From Mycolicibacterium porcinum (GTDB lineage Bacteria > Actinomycetota > Actinomycetes > Mycobacteriales > Mycobacteriaceae): a stretch of 64,000 bases of DNA. Each line of letters starts with the position of its first letter. Position 1 is the stretch's first letter. The stretch lies in NCBI GenBank assembly GCA_002086835.1, contig MVIG01000010.1, positions 1 to 64,000 on the forward strand, given 5' to 3'. Of this stretch, positions 44,774 to 52,672 are shown piece after piece. The notes under the pieces were generated by a model that worked only from the letters and a program-made list of their open reading frames with translations, searched no databases and had not been told where the DNA came from. The translations under genes were made by a program, and so were the position numbers.

Positions 44774-45217
44774 ATGACCGACGCCGCGCTCCTCACCGTC
44801 CTGTGCCTGCTGGGCACCGGCGCCGCACTCGCCGCCGCGCGTCGGGTGCGGTGTACCTGCCCGAACGACGAGGCCGACGAACGCCTGATCACCCTGCGCG
44901 AGCTGGTGGCCGAGTTCGATCACATGCTGGTCGGCAAGGGATTGCTGACCGGAGCGCAGGTGGCGCTGATCCGTAGCGGAACCCGGTCGCGCGGGATCGT
45001 CACCGGGATGCGGGCCACCGGGGCGAGCCGCGAGGACTACCGCGAGGTCGAACTCGATCTCATGGTGAGCCGGCGCGGCGGTGGTCAGTTCGCGGTGCGT
45101 CAGCGCGCGATGATCCCGGCCACGGCCCTGGCGAAAGTGTCACCGGGCAACGTGATCGACACGTACTACCGGCCGGGCGACGAGAGCACCGTCGCGGTGT
45201 GTGTGACCCCGGCCTGA
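44774..45217 (+). CDS. Small membrane-anchored hypothetical protein
   Basis: A 147-residue protein with one N-terminal hydrophobic segment (AALLTVLCLLGTGAALAAARRV). A short Cys pair (RCTCPND) and a compact strand-rich domain follow, with the repeat-like pattern MIPATALAKVSPGNVIDTYYRPGDESTVAVCV. That end resembles the many actinobacterial extracytoplasmic small domains with a PxG-VxVxYxPxDxS-type ending. It is on the opposite strand to its neighbours and ends one base from the CHAT gene's stop, so it is convergent with it. Function unknown. Confidence 0.7.
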   Translation: MTDAALLTVLCLLGTGAALAAARRVRCTCPNDEADERLITLRELVAEFDHMLVGKGLLTGAQVALIRSGTRSRGIVTGMRATGASREDYREVELDLMVSRRGGGQFAVRQRAMIPATALAKVSPGNVIDTYYRPGDESTVAVCVTPA

Positions 45218-45218
45218 T

Positions 45219-46415
45219 TCAGCGGGCACCGTCGACCGTGAACGTGGCCATCGCGGCCCAGTACAGCGGGCTGGCGGTGGTGTCGCCGTCGCGCCAGCGG
45301 CGCATCGTGGCGCGCTGCCAGCGGTTCACCGCCAGCCCCGCGTCATCGTCGCGATGCGCCATGTCGACCCCGACGATGGTGTCGGCCATGGGATCGGCCG
45401 AGGGTGCACCGCCGAACTGCCGGAAACCCGCAGTCGTCGGCAGCGACCACAGCGTCGCGGTGACCAGTTGCGCACCGCCGAGAATCATCGCCGCAACCAA
45501 TCCGGCGGCCTCGTCGAACCGGTAGTCGCCGCCTGATGCGCAGGCCAGCAACGCCACTCGCGGTGGCATCGGCAGTTGCGCCGCAATCAGCTCTCCCGCC
45601 GTCAGCGGCGGGCCTTCGGCCAAGTGCAGCGCCGCCCGGTCGGCATGACCTGCTGCCCCGTCTGCGGCACTGGCATGCCCGACGTAGAACAACCGGCTCG
45701 GATCCTGCGCACACGCATCGGCCAACCAGCGCCGGTCCGTGTCGGTGCGACGGAACAGCTCGACCGCCTCGTCCACCTTCGGCAGGACGGGTCCGCCGGC
45801 CACCAGATCGCCGAAATGTTCCGACAGCGGAGTCTGGGGCGACGGCCGGCCCAGCACCGAGCCCAGTGCCGAATCCGGCCGCTGCCCGGGAATCCGCGGG
45901 TCCAGCACCAGCATCGGCGGGCCACCGAGGCGGTCCTGCCAACGGGCCGGGCTGCGCGGTGCGTGAACGATGTTGGGCGGCACGGCCATCAGCACGTCCA
46001 CCAACTCCATCAACCGGAAAGTGTCCGGTCCGGGCATCGCCAGCTGCCCCCACGGCACCCGGCCCAGGCGCGGGCTCGGTGTCACGAAGAGGACCGGCCG
46101 GACGTCGGCGACGCAGTCGGCCAGCAGCTGCCAGCCGTCGATCCCGATCAGGTGCGAGCCCAGCAACCGGGCCAGGTCGAGTTCGGCCGCCGCGGTGGCG
46201 AACGCACCGGTGGTCAGGGCCCGTTCAATCGCGTCGGCAGACGTTTCGGTGCCGATCGGATCCGGCAGCGCGGGGTTGAGGACAGCCTCGACCGCCTGCA
46301 TGTGCGGTTCCTCGATCACCCAGGTGACCGAACGCTCCGGATCCCCCACCACCCGCAGGCTCACATAGGTGGCGATGCCGACGTCGGCGAACCGCAGCAC
46401 GAGAGTGTCGCTCAT
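45219..46415 (-). CDS. CHAT domain protein (caspase-like cysteine protease)
   Basis: A 398-residue protein with a C-terminal CHAT domain, a clan CD caspase/separase-like protease fold. The catalytic dyad is His247 in RLFYVGHASA and Cys292 in RVALLACASGG. PRLGRVPWGQLAMPG and GAQLVTATLWSLPTTAG also fit the fold. The N-terminal 100 residues form a beta/alpha region of unknown role. ATG 46415 overlaps the stop of the TPR gene (ATGA) and is preferred to the longer frame. CHAT proteases are usually fused to or paired with TPR proteins and often act in conflict or programmed-death systems. Here protease and TPR are separate but translationally coupled. Confidence 0.88.
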   Translation of the reverse strand: MSDTLVLRFADVGIATYVSLRVVGDPERSVTWVIEEPHMQAVEAVLNPALPDPIGTETSADAIERALTTGAFATAAAELDLARLLGSHLIGIDGWQLLADCVADVRPVLFVTPSPRLGRVPWGQLAMPGPDTFRLMELVDVLMAVPPNIVHAPRSPARWQDRLGGPPMLVLDPRIPGQRPDSALGSVLGRPSPQTPLSEHFGDLVAGGPVLPKVDEAVELFRRTDTDRRWLADACAQDPSRLFYVGHASAADGAAGHADRAALHLAEGPPLTAGELIAAQLPMPPRVALLACASGGDYRFDEAAGLVAAMILGGAQLVTATLWSLPTTAGFRQFGGAPSADPMADTIVGVDMAHRDDDAGLAVNRWQRATMRRWRDGDTTASPLYWAAMATFTVDGAR

Positions 46416-48157
46416 GGCCATGTCGTCCATTCCGCGCCTTCAGCGGTGACGGCCTGGCCGTACCGCTGCAGCGCCAGCTCCCGGTAGCGGCTCATGATGG
46501 GCCCCGAAACCGGATCCATCCGCAGCGGAGGCAACGGACCGAGCCGGGTCAGCGCAGTGTCGCCACCCACCGGCTCCGCCGCGGCCGCCACGGCGAGTTG
46601 CGGTGCGAGTTCGGCTTCGACCGGCACCACAGCCGTGGCGGTTCCGGTCCAGTCCTCGGCCAGACCGGGATCGGCTGCCGGATCGGTACTGAAAGTTCCC
46701 CTCGCGCTGTGGTATTCGACCAACTCACAGGTCAGCTCGGTATTGTCCGATTCCCAGGCCACCGCGAACGCCCCCGCCAGCAAGGGAGCCGACACTCCGC
46801 CGGCCCACCGGGCCCTGGCCCCTGCATCGGTGATGGTGTACCGCACCGAATCGACCGCCAGAGCGGCAGGGACCTTCAGGTCGATGGCGCGGTCGAGCTT
46901 GACCATCGCACGGCGGTACTCGGGCGTGCCCGGGGCGCAGTCGACCACCCCGAGCCCCGCCGCATGCCGGGCCTCGACCTCGTTCCAGTCCTGGCCCGGC
47001 TGACCGACGCCGTCGAAACCCATCTCCACGAGTGCGTCGGCTCGCCAGATGTTGCCGAGGTGCGCATCGAGCCGGGCGTACTGTAGCCAGCTGTGTCGCG
47101 GCGACGCGTCCAGATAGTCGCGGGCCTGCTCCACCATCTGAACGGCTTCGTCGAAGGCCCCGCGGAAGATCGCGATCCAGCTGCGCTGCAACAGGATCCG
47201 GTGAATATGAAGGGGCCTGCCCAGCTCCCGCCAGTGCCGCTCGGCGTGTTCCCAGCATTCATCGGCTTCCTTCAGGCGGCCCAGCCCCACCCGGATCAGC
47301 CCGAAGTACAACCAGCTGCGGGACACGTCGTGGGCGCGGGCATGTTCGGCGATCACCGGGTAGGCCGCGGTGACCAAATCCTGGGTCTCGGCGTAGCGGC
47401 CGGCCGACCAGGCCGAGGCACCGCGCTCAAGCTGGGCGCGGGCGGTGGCAAGTTTCCAGCCGCGAGCCTCGGCCCGCGCTCCGGCCCGGCGCAGCCACGG
47501 CTCGGCCTCGTCGAGGCGACCGGACTCGATGCAGAACCGGCCGTACCCCAGGCCTCCCGTCACGAAAAGGTAATCGGATTCGATGTCGTCGGCGCCGGGC
47601 GCCGCATCGTTCAGGATGTCAAGGACCTCGTCCCACACCGGCACCGATTCGGCGTACAGGTCGTCGTCACACAAACCGCTCGCGATGAGAATCCTGGTGT
47701 AGCAGATCAGGTTCCGGTGTTCGGAAACCAAATCGTCGAAATCCCCCGGGGCTTCCATCAACGTCGCCAGATGCGCAGCGGCACTGTCGTGATCGCCGCG
47801 GGCCGCGGCGAGTCCGGCGTCGAGGAACTCGACGCGGCGGGTGTATCGGCAGATCATATGGTCGATGTCGTGGTCGGACATGGTCGCCTCGGCGGCGAGG
47901 TCGGGGCGTTGCCCCGAGCGGATCGCGACGTAGATCGCCAGACAGTCGCGGATGCGGGAAATACTCTCCACCACACCCTCATACGCGGTACGCACCAGGT
48001 AGATCTCACCGAGTTGGGCGAACACCTCGAGCGCGTAGTCGTCGCGGTCGGCCTGCTCGATCAGCGGCAGCAGCGACACCAGCAGGTCGCGGGCCGCGAC
48101 CTCGTCGGCAGCCAGCGCCAGGTGACGAGCGCGGTCGAGATCGCCGGCGATGGTCAC
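46412..48157 (-). CDS. TPR-repeat protein, partner of the CHAT protease
   Basis: A 581-residue protein with tetratricopeptide-type helical repeats over about residues 1-400. Recognisable units include WLRRAGARAEARGWKLATARAQLERGASAWSAGRYAETQDLV, SRSWLYFGLIRVGLGRLKEADECWEHAERHWRELG and RGAFDEAVQMVEQARDYLD. The last 170 residues are a separate alpha/beta region without TPRs (AVDSVRYTITDAGARARWAGGV, VAWESDNTELTCELVEYHSARG). There is no DNA-binding or nucleotide motif. It starts at GTG 48157 and is the first gene of the CHAT operon, probably the sensor or scaffold for the protease. Confidence 0.85.
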   Translation of the reverse strand: MTIAGDLDRARHLALAADEVAARDLLVSLLPLIEQADRDDYALEVFAQLGEIYLVRTAYEGVVESISRIRDCLAIYVAIRSGQRPDLAAEATMSDHDIDHMICRYTRRVEFLDAGLAAARGDHDSAAAHLATLMEAPGDFDDLVSEHRNLICYTRILIASGLCDDDLYAESVPVWDEVLDILNDAAPGADDIESDYLFVTGGLGYGRFCIESGRLDEAEPWLRRAGARAEARGWKLATARAQLERGASAWSAGRYAETQDLVTAAYPVIAEHARAHDVSRSWLYFGLIRVGLGRLKEADECWEHAERHWRELGRPLHIHRILLQRSWIAIFRGAFDEAVQMVEQARDYLDASPRHSWLQYARLDAHLGNIWRADALVEMGFDGVGQPGQDWNEVEARHAAGLGVVDCAPGTPEYRRAMVKLDRAIDLKVPAALAVDSVRYTITDAGARARWAGGVSAPLLAGAFAVAWESDNTELTCELVEYHSARGTFSTDPAADPGLAEDWTGTATAVVPVEAELAPQLAVAAAAEPVGGDTALTRLGPLPPLRMDPVSGPIMSRYRELALQRYGQAVTAEGAEWTTWP

Positions 48158-48166
48158 CTCTGCACC

Positions 48167-48217
48167 ATATAAAAGGGGCGGGCGCGCCCGGCGAATGGTC
48201 TGCCAGGCACGCCCGCC
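48167..48217 (-). terminator. Rho-independent terminator after the lipoprotein gene
   Basis: On the reverse strand GGCGGGCG (48210-48217 complement) pairs with CGCCCGCC (48177-48184 complement) around a 25-base loop with further GC pairing. It is followed by CC and TTTTATATGG. It lies just after the lipoprotein stop and ends close to the TPR start, so it insulates the CHAT operon from the lipoprotein gene. Confidence 0.7.
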
Positions 48218-48228
48218 ACGTCGGGAGA

Positions 48229-48744
48229 TCAGCTGCAGGACACCGTGATGGTGAACGCCTTGTTGATCATCCCGGCCATCGGGTTCTTCATGTCGGCGCC
48301 CGACGCTTCACCGGTGATGGTGTAGGTGTCCCCGTCGACCTTGACCTCGGCCGAGCCGACCTTGACACCCATCGCCTCGCTGACCGCCAGCGCGCTGCCG
48401 TCGTAGACCAGGCCCAGCGACTCGACCTTCGGAGTGGCCTCGTCGGTCATCACCACGCCGAGACCCTGCTGGCCGCCGATCGCGGCGCTGCCGACGTTGA
48501 TCTTGCCGCCCTGCTTGACACAGGTCACCGAGCTCAGGTCCAGGCCCGCCAGATCCGATCCGTCGACCTTCACCTGGGCGTTGCTGCCCGAGCTGACCTT
48601 GGTGTCGGTCGCCTTGGTTGCGGATGCCGACGCGGCAGGCTTCTCACCGGACTTGTCGGCGGGCTTGTCGTCCGAGCAGCCCACGAGCACCACACCGGTC
48701 GCGAGCAGTCCCATGGCGCCTGCGACAACTCGATTCATGGTCAT
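48229..48744 (-). CDS. 19 kDa antigen-type lipoprotein (LpqH/LppE family)
   Basis: Surface lipoprotein, 171 residues. Signal peptide MTMNRVVAGAMGLLATGVVL ends in the lipobox LVGC, with a lipidated cysteine at about position 23. A Lys/Ala/Ser/Thr-rich linker leads to the mycobacterial 19 kDa domain (VKVDGSDLAGLDLSSVTCVKQGGKINVGSAAIGGQQGLGVVMTD to the terminal VSCS), with the conserved cysteine pair. Family members are abundant, often glycosylated, TLR2-active lipoproteins in pathogens. Confidence 0.9.
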   Translation of the reverse strand: MTMNRVVAGAMGLLATGVVLVGCSDDKPADKSGEKPAASASATKATDTKVSSGSNAQVKVDGSDLAGLDLSSVTCVKQGGKINVGSAAIGGQQGLGVVMTDEATPKVESLGLVYDGSALAVSEAMGVKVGSAEVKVDGDTYTITGEASGADMKNPMAGMINKAFTITVSCS

Positions 48745-48860
48745 TGCGTCTTCCCCTTCGTTCCGCGTTGCCCCGATGGCTCCGTCGTGCGCTCAGTCAA
48801 TGCGGGGCCACGGGCTACCGATCCCAAGAAATGTCGGTTCCCGCAGGTAACGTGGGTTTC

Positions 48861-49202
48861 GTGACCAAGGACCCAGAGCAGCCGGATCAGCCAGAAAAAG
48901 CCAAGGAGCCCGCTGCGCTCGAGGGTGAGATCGTTCCCGCGGCCCCGGCCCCGGCTCCGGCCCCGGGCCCGGCCGCGCCCGTCGAGGTGCCCGACACGGG
49001 CTACACCGCCGCCGGGGTACCGACCTTCGACGCGGTCAGAGAGAAGATCGAGACCCGGTACGGCACCGCGCTCGGGGCCTCCGAGCTGGCCGCCGAGACA
49101 CCCGAGGGCCGCTCCGTCGAGGAGCAGTACGAGAAGCGTCAGCAGGCGGCCGCCGAACGCTTGCAGCAGATCCGTGAGTCCATGCACAAGGACGACGCCT
49201 GA
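48861..49202 (+). CDS. Small acidic proline/alanine-rich hypothetical protein
   Basis: A 113-residue protein. The first half is a low-complexity Glu/Pro/Ala linker (GEIVPAAPAPAPAPGPAAPVEVPDTGY). The second half is a charged helix (FDAVREKIETRYGTALGASELAAETPEGRSVEEQYEKRQQAAAERLQQIRESMHKDD), likely a coiled coil. Start at GTG 48861 or the in-frame GTG 48852. It lies directly upstream of the AlkZ/AlkX-like gene (3 bp gap), forming an operon with it. I do not recognise a function. Confidence 0.65.
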   Translation: MTKDPEQPDQPEKAKEPAALEGEIVPAAPAPAPAPGPAAPVEVPDTGYTAAGVPTFDAVREKIETRYGTALGASELAAETPEGRSVEEQYEKRQQAAAERLQQIRESMHKDDA

Positions 49203-49205
49203 TCC

Positions 49206-50369
49206 GTGCGCACGTTCACTGTCGCCGAGCGGCGGGCCCGGCTGGCCCGGCGCCATTTCCTGAGCCAACCGGCGTCGTCCGTCGCCGACACCACGGGCAC
49301 CTTCGTCGGCCTGCACGCCACCGACCCCTCGACGCCCTATCTGTCCCTCGTTGCCCGGCTGCCGGGCTTCACCGTCGACGATCTCGACGGCGAACTGTAC
49401 CAGCGGCGCACGCTGCTCAAACACCTCGCGATGCGCCGCACGCTGTGGATCGTTCGTACCGAGGACCTGCCGCTGGTGCAGGCCGGGGCCAGTGACCGGG
49501 TGGCAGGCAACGAGCAGCGCAAGCTCGTCGGCGATGTGGAGAAGGCCGGCGTGGCCGCCGACGGCGCCCGATGGCTGGACACGGCATGCCAGGCAGTACT
49601 GGCCCATCTGCGCGAGCACGGACCGACCCCCGCGGCCCAGCTGCGCACGGCACTCCCCGAACTCGCCGGCAGTTTCGACCCGGCACCCGGAAAGCGCTGG
49701 GGCGGTGAGACCCCGCTTTCCCCAAGGGTTTTGACGGTGCTCGGGGTGCGCGGCGAGATCGTCCGCGGTCCCAACGACAGCGGCTGGACCAACTCACGAC
49801 CGCGGTGGGCGGTCACCTCCGAATGGCTCGGCACATCGGTGCCGACGGCTGAGCCGGACCATGCCCGCACCGAGTTGGTGCGCACCTGGTTGCGGACGTT
49901 CGGTCCGGCCACGGTCACCGACATCAAGTGGTGGTTCGGCAACACCCTGACCTGGGCCCGCCACGCCCTGCGCGATATCGGCGCCGTCGAGGTGGACCTG
50001 GAAGGCAGCCCCGGTTATGTCCTGCCCGACGACCTCGACATCGAGCCGGATGCCGGGCCCTGGGCCGCCCTGCTCCCTGGTCTGGACGTGACCACGATGG
50101 GGTGGTTCGACCGCGACTGGTACCTCGGCGATCACCGCCCGGAGGTGTTCGACACCAACGGCAACGGCGGGCCGACGGCGTGGTGGAACGGTCGGATCGT
50201 GGGCGGCTGGGGCCAGGATGCCGACGGCCGCGTCCGCCTTCATCTGCTGGAGGAGGTCGGCCGCGAGGGCACCCGCGCGCTGCAGCAGCGCGCCGATGCC
50301 CTCACCGAATGGCTCGCCGGCGCCCGCGCCAATCCCAGGTTCCCTTCGCCGTTGTCCAAACGCTCATGA
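49206..50369 (+). CDS. Winged-helix DNA glycosylase-like protein (AlkZ/AlkX, HTH_42 family)
   Basis: A 387-residue protein of the HTH_42 superfamily, which includes the AlkZ and AlkX DNA glycosylases that unhook interstrand crosslinks or excise alkylated bases. The early block VGLHATDPSTPYLSLVARL corresponds to the region with the catalytic Q-phi-Q/D motif, here with H and TD instead. The three tandem winged-helix segments and RRTLKHLAMRRTLWIV follow, and the C-terminal PTAWWNGRIVGGWGQDADGRV is characteristic. Whether it is an active glycosylase is uncertain because of the changed motif. Start GTG 49206. Confidence 0.8.
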   Translation: MRTFTVAERRARLARRHFLSQPASSVADTTGTFVGLHATDPSTPYLSLVARLPGFTVDDLDGELYQRRTLLKHLAMRRTLWIVRTEDLPLVQAGASDRVAGNEQRKLVGDVEKAGVAADGARWLDTACQAVLAHLREHGPTPAAQLRTALPELAGSFDPAPGKRWGGETPLSPRVLTVLGVRGEIVRGPNDSGWTNSRPRWAVTSEWLGTSVPTAEPDHARTELVRTWLRTFGPATVTDIKWWFGNTLTWARHALRDIGAVEVDLEGSPGYVLPDDLDIEPDAGPWAALLPGLDVTTMGWFDRDWYLGDHRPEVFDTNGNGGPTAWWNGRIVGGWGQDADGRVRLHLLEEVGREGTRALQQRADALTEWLAGARANPRFPSPLSKRS

Positions 50370-50935
50370 CGCGGCTCGCCGGTTGGGCCCTGTTGGTCCT
50401 GACCGGATGTGCTGTGCTGGGCCTGCTCTACGGAGCGAGCTTTCCGGGCGAGCCGTCGGACGTCCTCTACGCCGCGGTGCTGTCCCTGGTCGCGTTGTTC
50501 GTGATCTGGTGCGTCGTCGCCGTGGCGTTGCGAGGCGGGGCCGGACGCCGCGAGTGGGCGGTGCTGCTGGCGAGCCCGGCACTGGTGATCGCTGGAATCG
50601 GGCTGGCCTGCACAAGCGTTCCGCTGCAACTGCATTGGCGGGCGGCGCAGCCCTCGTTCGAACGCGCATTGCAGGCATTCGACAACGATGCCGCCTTCGG
50701 GCGACAACCCCACCGCATCGCCGGCTACACCGTTGATTCGGTAGGGCACCGGACCGACAATTTCATCGACTTCGTCCGCCACGATGATATGAACGGCTTC
50801 GACGGGTTCGCCTACAGCGCCGATGGCAGTGCACCGCGTACGGTCCACCAGCCCGCGGGCGATTACGTCATCAGCTGGGCGAAAAGGCTTGGCCCGCACT
50901 GGTTCGCGTTCCAGAGCTACCACACGATGCGGTGA
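50366..50935 (+). CDS. Membrane hypothetical protein
   Basis: A 189-residue protein with three hydrophobic segments at the N terminus (LAGWALLVLTGCAVLGLLYG, VLYAAVLSLVALFVIWCVVAVAL, EWAVLLASPALVIAGIGLAC). A soluble C-terminal domain of about 100 residues follows (AFDNDAAFGRQPHRIAGYTVDSVGHRTDNFIDFVRHDDMNGFDGFAYSADGSAP). Start ATG 50366 overlaps the preceding stop (ATGA). The order resembles small actinobacterial membrane proteins of unknown function. Nothing more can be said. Confidence 0.7.
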   Translation: MTRLAGWALLVLTGCAVLGLLYGASFPGEPSDVLYAAVLSLVALFVIWCVVAVALRGGAGRREWAVLLASPALVIAGIGLACTSVPLQLHWRAAQPSFERALQAFDNDAAFGRQPHRIAGYTVDSVGHRTDNFIDFVRHDDMNGFDGFAYSADGSAPRTVHQPAGDYVISWAKRLGPHWFAFQSYHTMR

Positions 50936-50961
50936 CCGATCCAGTCACCGCCGACGCAGAG

Positions 50962-52608
50962 CTAACGCCGCGTGCGTACCACCCGCGACTCGTCCCACAC
51001 CGGGTCGGTCGATTCGTAGACGAAGCCATCGGCTCCGAACACCAGGAAGCGGTCGAACGACCGGGCAAACCAACGGTCATGGGTGACCGCGACCACGGTA
51101 CCCGCATAGGCGGCGAGTCCATCCTGTAGCGCCTCGGCGCTGGCAAGGTCGAGGTTGTCTGTCGGTTCGTCGAGCAGCAGCAGTGTCGCGCCGCCGAGTT
51201 CGAGTAGCAGGATCTGCAGCCGGGCCTGCTGGCCTCCCGACAGGGTTTCGAAAGGCTGTTCCGCGCAAGTCTGCAGCTCGTATCGAGCCAGCGCACTCAT
51301 CGCTTCGGTGCGCAGCCTGGCGTGCTCGACCATCACGATCTCGCACGGTGTTCGGCCAACGAGATCCGGGCGCGCATGGGTTTGCGCGAACAGTCCCGGC
51401 GACACCCTGGCACCGAGTCGCGCCAGACCACTGTGCGCCACCGGCTCGGCGGCGACTGCCCCACGAGGCAGCTCGTCGGCCACCGCGGTCAACAGTCGCA
51501 GGAAATGCGATTTGCCAGAACCGTTGGAACCCAGCACCGCAACGCGCTCACCGTAAAAAATCTCCAGGTCGAACGGCTGCATCAGACCGGTGAGTTCGAG
51601 GTCATCGCAGATCACCGCGCGCCTACCGGTGCGGCCGCCGCGCAATCGCATCTTGATGTCCTGATCGCGCGGCGGCACCTCGGGAGGGCCTGCCTCCTCG
51701 AACTTGCGCAGCCGGGTCACCGCGGCCTGATACCGCGACGCCATACCGTCGTTGTACGCGGCCTTCTGACGCAGCTCGACGACGAGCGTCTTCAGCTTGG
51801 CGTGCTCCTCATCCCATCGCCTGCGCAGTTCTTCGAGGCGTTCGTTGCGGTCCCGGCGGGCCTGCGCATAACTGGCGAAACCGCCGCCGTGGATCCAGAC
51901 GTGCCGCGATTCGACCGTGACGATCCGTTCCGCGGTGCGGTTGAGCAGCTCCCGGTCATGGGTGACCATGAGGATGGTCTTGTTCGTCTCCCCCAGTCGC
52001 TGCTCCAGCCACTGCTTGCCCGGCACGTCGAGGTAGTTGTCCGGCTCGTCAAGCAATAACACCTCGTCGGGTCCGCGGAGCAGCGCCTCGAGCACCAATC
52101 GTTTCTGTTCGCCACCCGACAGCGTGTTCACCAGGCGCCAGCGACAGGACTCGTACGGTATTCCGAGCGCAGCGATGCAGCAGGCGTCCCAGAGGGTTTC
52201 GGCATCGTAGCCGCCGGCGTCGCCCCAGCCGGCGAGCGCGTTGGCGTAGCGCATCTGGCTGGATTCGTCGTCGCGCTCCATCAGGACGAGCTCGGCCGCA
52301 TCCACGTCGACCGCGGCGGCACGCAAGCGAGGCGGCGCCACCGACAACAGCAGTTCGTGGACCGACGTGGAATCGCGGATGCCACCGATGAATTGGCGCA
52401 TCACTCCCAGGCCGCCGCTGTGCGCGACCGTGCCCTGCTGGGGTACCAGGTCGCTGGAGATCAGCCGCAGCAGTGTGGTTTTACCGGCACCATTCGGACC
52501 GACAAGTGCCGCGGTCGTGCCGTCAGCGATCCGGAACGAGACATCATCGAGCAGCTGCCGGCCATCCGGCAGCGTGTGGCTGATGTGTGCGACCTCAACG
52601 TGGCCCAT
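50962..52608 (-). CDS. ABC-F family ATPase (second in window)
   Basis: A 548-residue duplicated ATPase of the ABC-F group, acting on ribosomes or the stalled translation machinery. Domain 1: GPNGAGKTT, LSGGEQKRLVLE, EVLLLDEPDNYLD. Domain 2: GSNGSGKSH, LSGGQQARLQIL, LLLLDEPTDNLD. The interdomain linker is a charged coiled coil (RDRNERLEELRRRWDEEHAKLKTLVVELRQKAAYND). The Walker A of domain 2 ends in KSH instead of KST/KSS. This actinobacterial branch includes antibiotic-resistance members, but nothing here shows a drug. ATG 52608 (MGHVEVAHISHTL) is preferred to the eight-codon-longer frame. Confidence 0.9.
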   Translation of the reverse strand: MGHVEVAHISHTLPDGRQLLDDVSFRIADGTTAALVGPNGAGKTTLLRLISSDLVPQQGTVAHSGGLGVMRQFIGGIRDSTSVHELLLSVAPPRLRAAAVDVDAAELVLMERDDESSQMRYANALAGWGDAGGYDAETLWDACCIAALGIPYESCRWRLVNTLSGGEQKRLVLEALLRGPDEVLLLDEPDNYLDVPGKQWLEQRLGETNKTILMVTHDRELLNRTAERIVTVESRHVWIHGGGFASYAQARRDRNERLEELRRRWDEEHAKLKTLVVELRQKAAYNDGMASRYQAAVTRLRKFEEAGPPEVPPRDQDIKMRLRGGRTGRRAVICDDLELTGLMQPFDLEIFYGERVAVLGSNGSGKSHFLRLLTAVADELPRGAVAAEPVAHSGLARLGARVSPGLFAQTHARPDLVGRTPCEIVMVEHARLRTEAMSALARYELQTCAEQPFETLSGGQQARLQILLLELGGATLLLLDEPTDNLDLASAEALQDGLAAYAGTVVAVTHDRWFARSFDRFLVFGADGFVYESTDPVWDESRVVRTRR

Positions 52609-52635
52609 GGGTGCCAGTCTCCAAAACCGCACAGC

Positions 52636-52667
52636 CCTGGTGCAACCGGATTATCGGCCGCACCAGG
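52636..52667 (-). terminator. Hairpin terminator after uvrA
   Basis: Reverse-strand CCTGGTGC and GCACCAGG (52660-52667 and 52636-52643) form an 8 bp stem with a 16-base loop, five bases after the uvrA stop codon. The downstream GCTGTGCGGTTTTGG has only a short T run. It lies in front of the ABC-F gene. Confidence 0.6.
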
Positions 52668-52672
52668 TTTGG

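Noticed and set aside
43359-46415. Calling the CHAT cluster an antiphage system outright
   Set aside because: Only family association suggests it. There is no nuclease, NTPase or reverse transcriptase, and no flanking defence genes, so it is reported as an unknown system.
49206-50369. A transcription factor, on the strength of winged-helix domains alone
   Set aside because: The overall layout is that of HTH_42 (AlkZ/AlkX) proteins, in which tandem winged helices form a glycosylase fold, so a repair-like role is more likely than transcription control.
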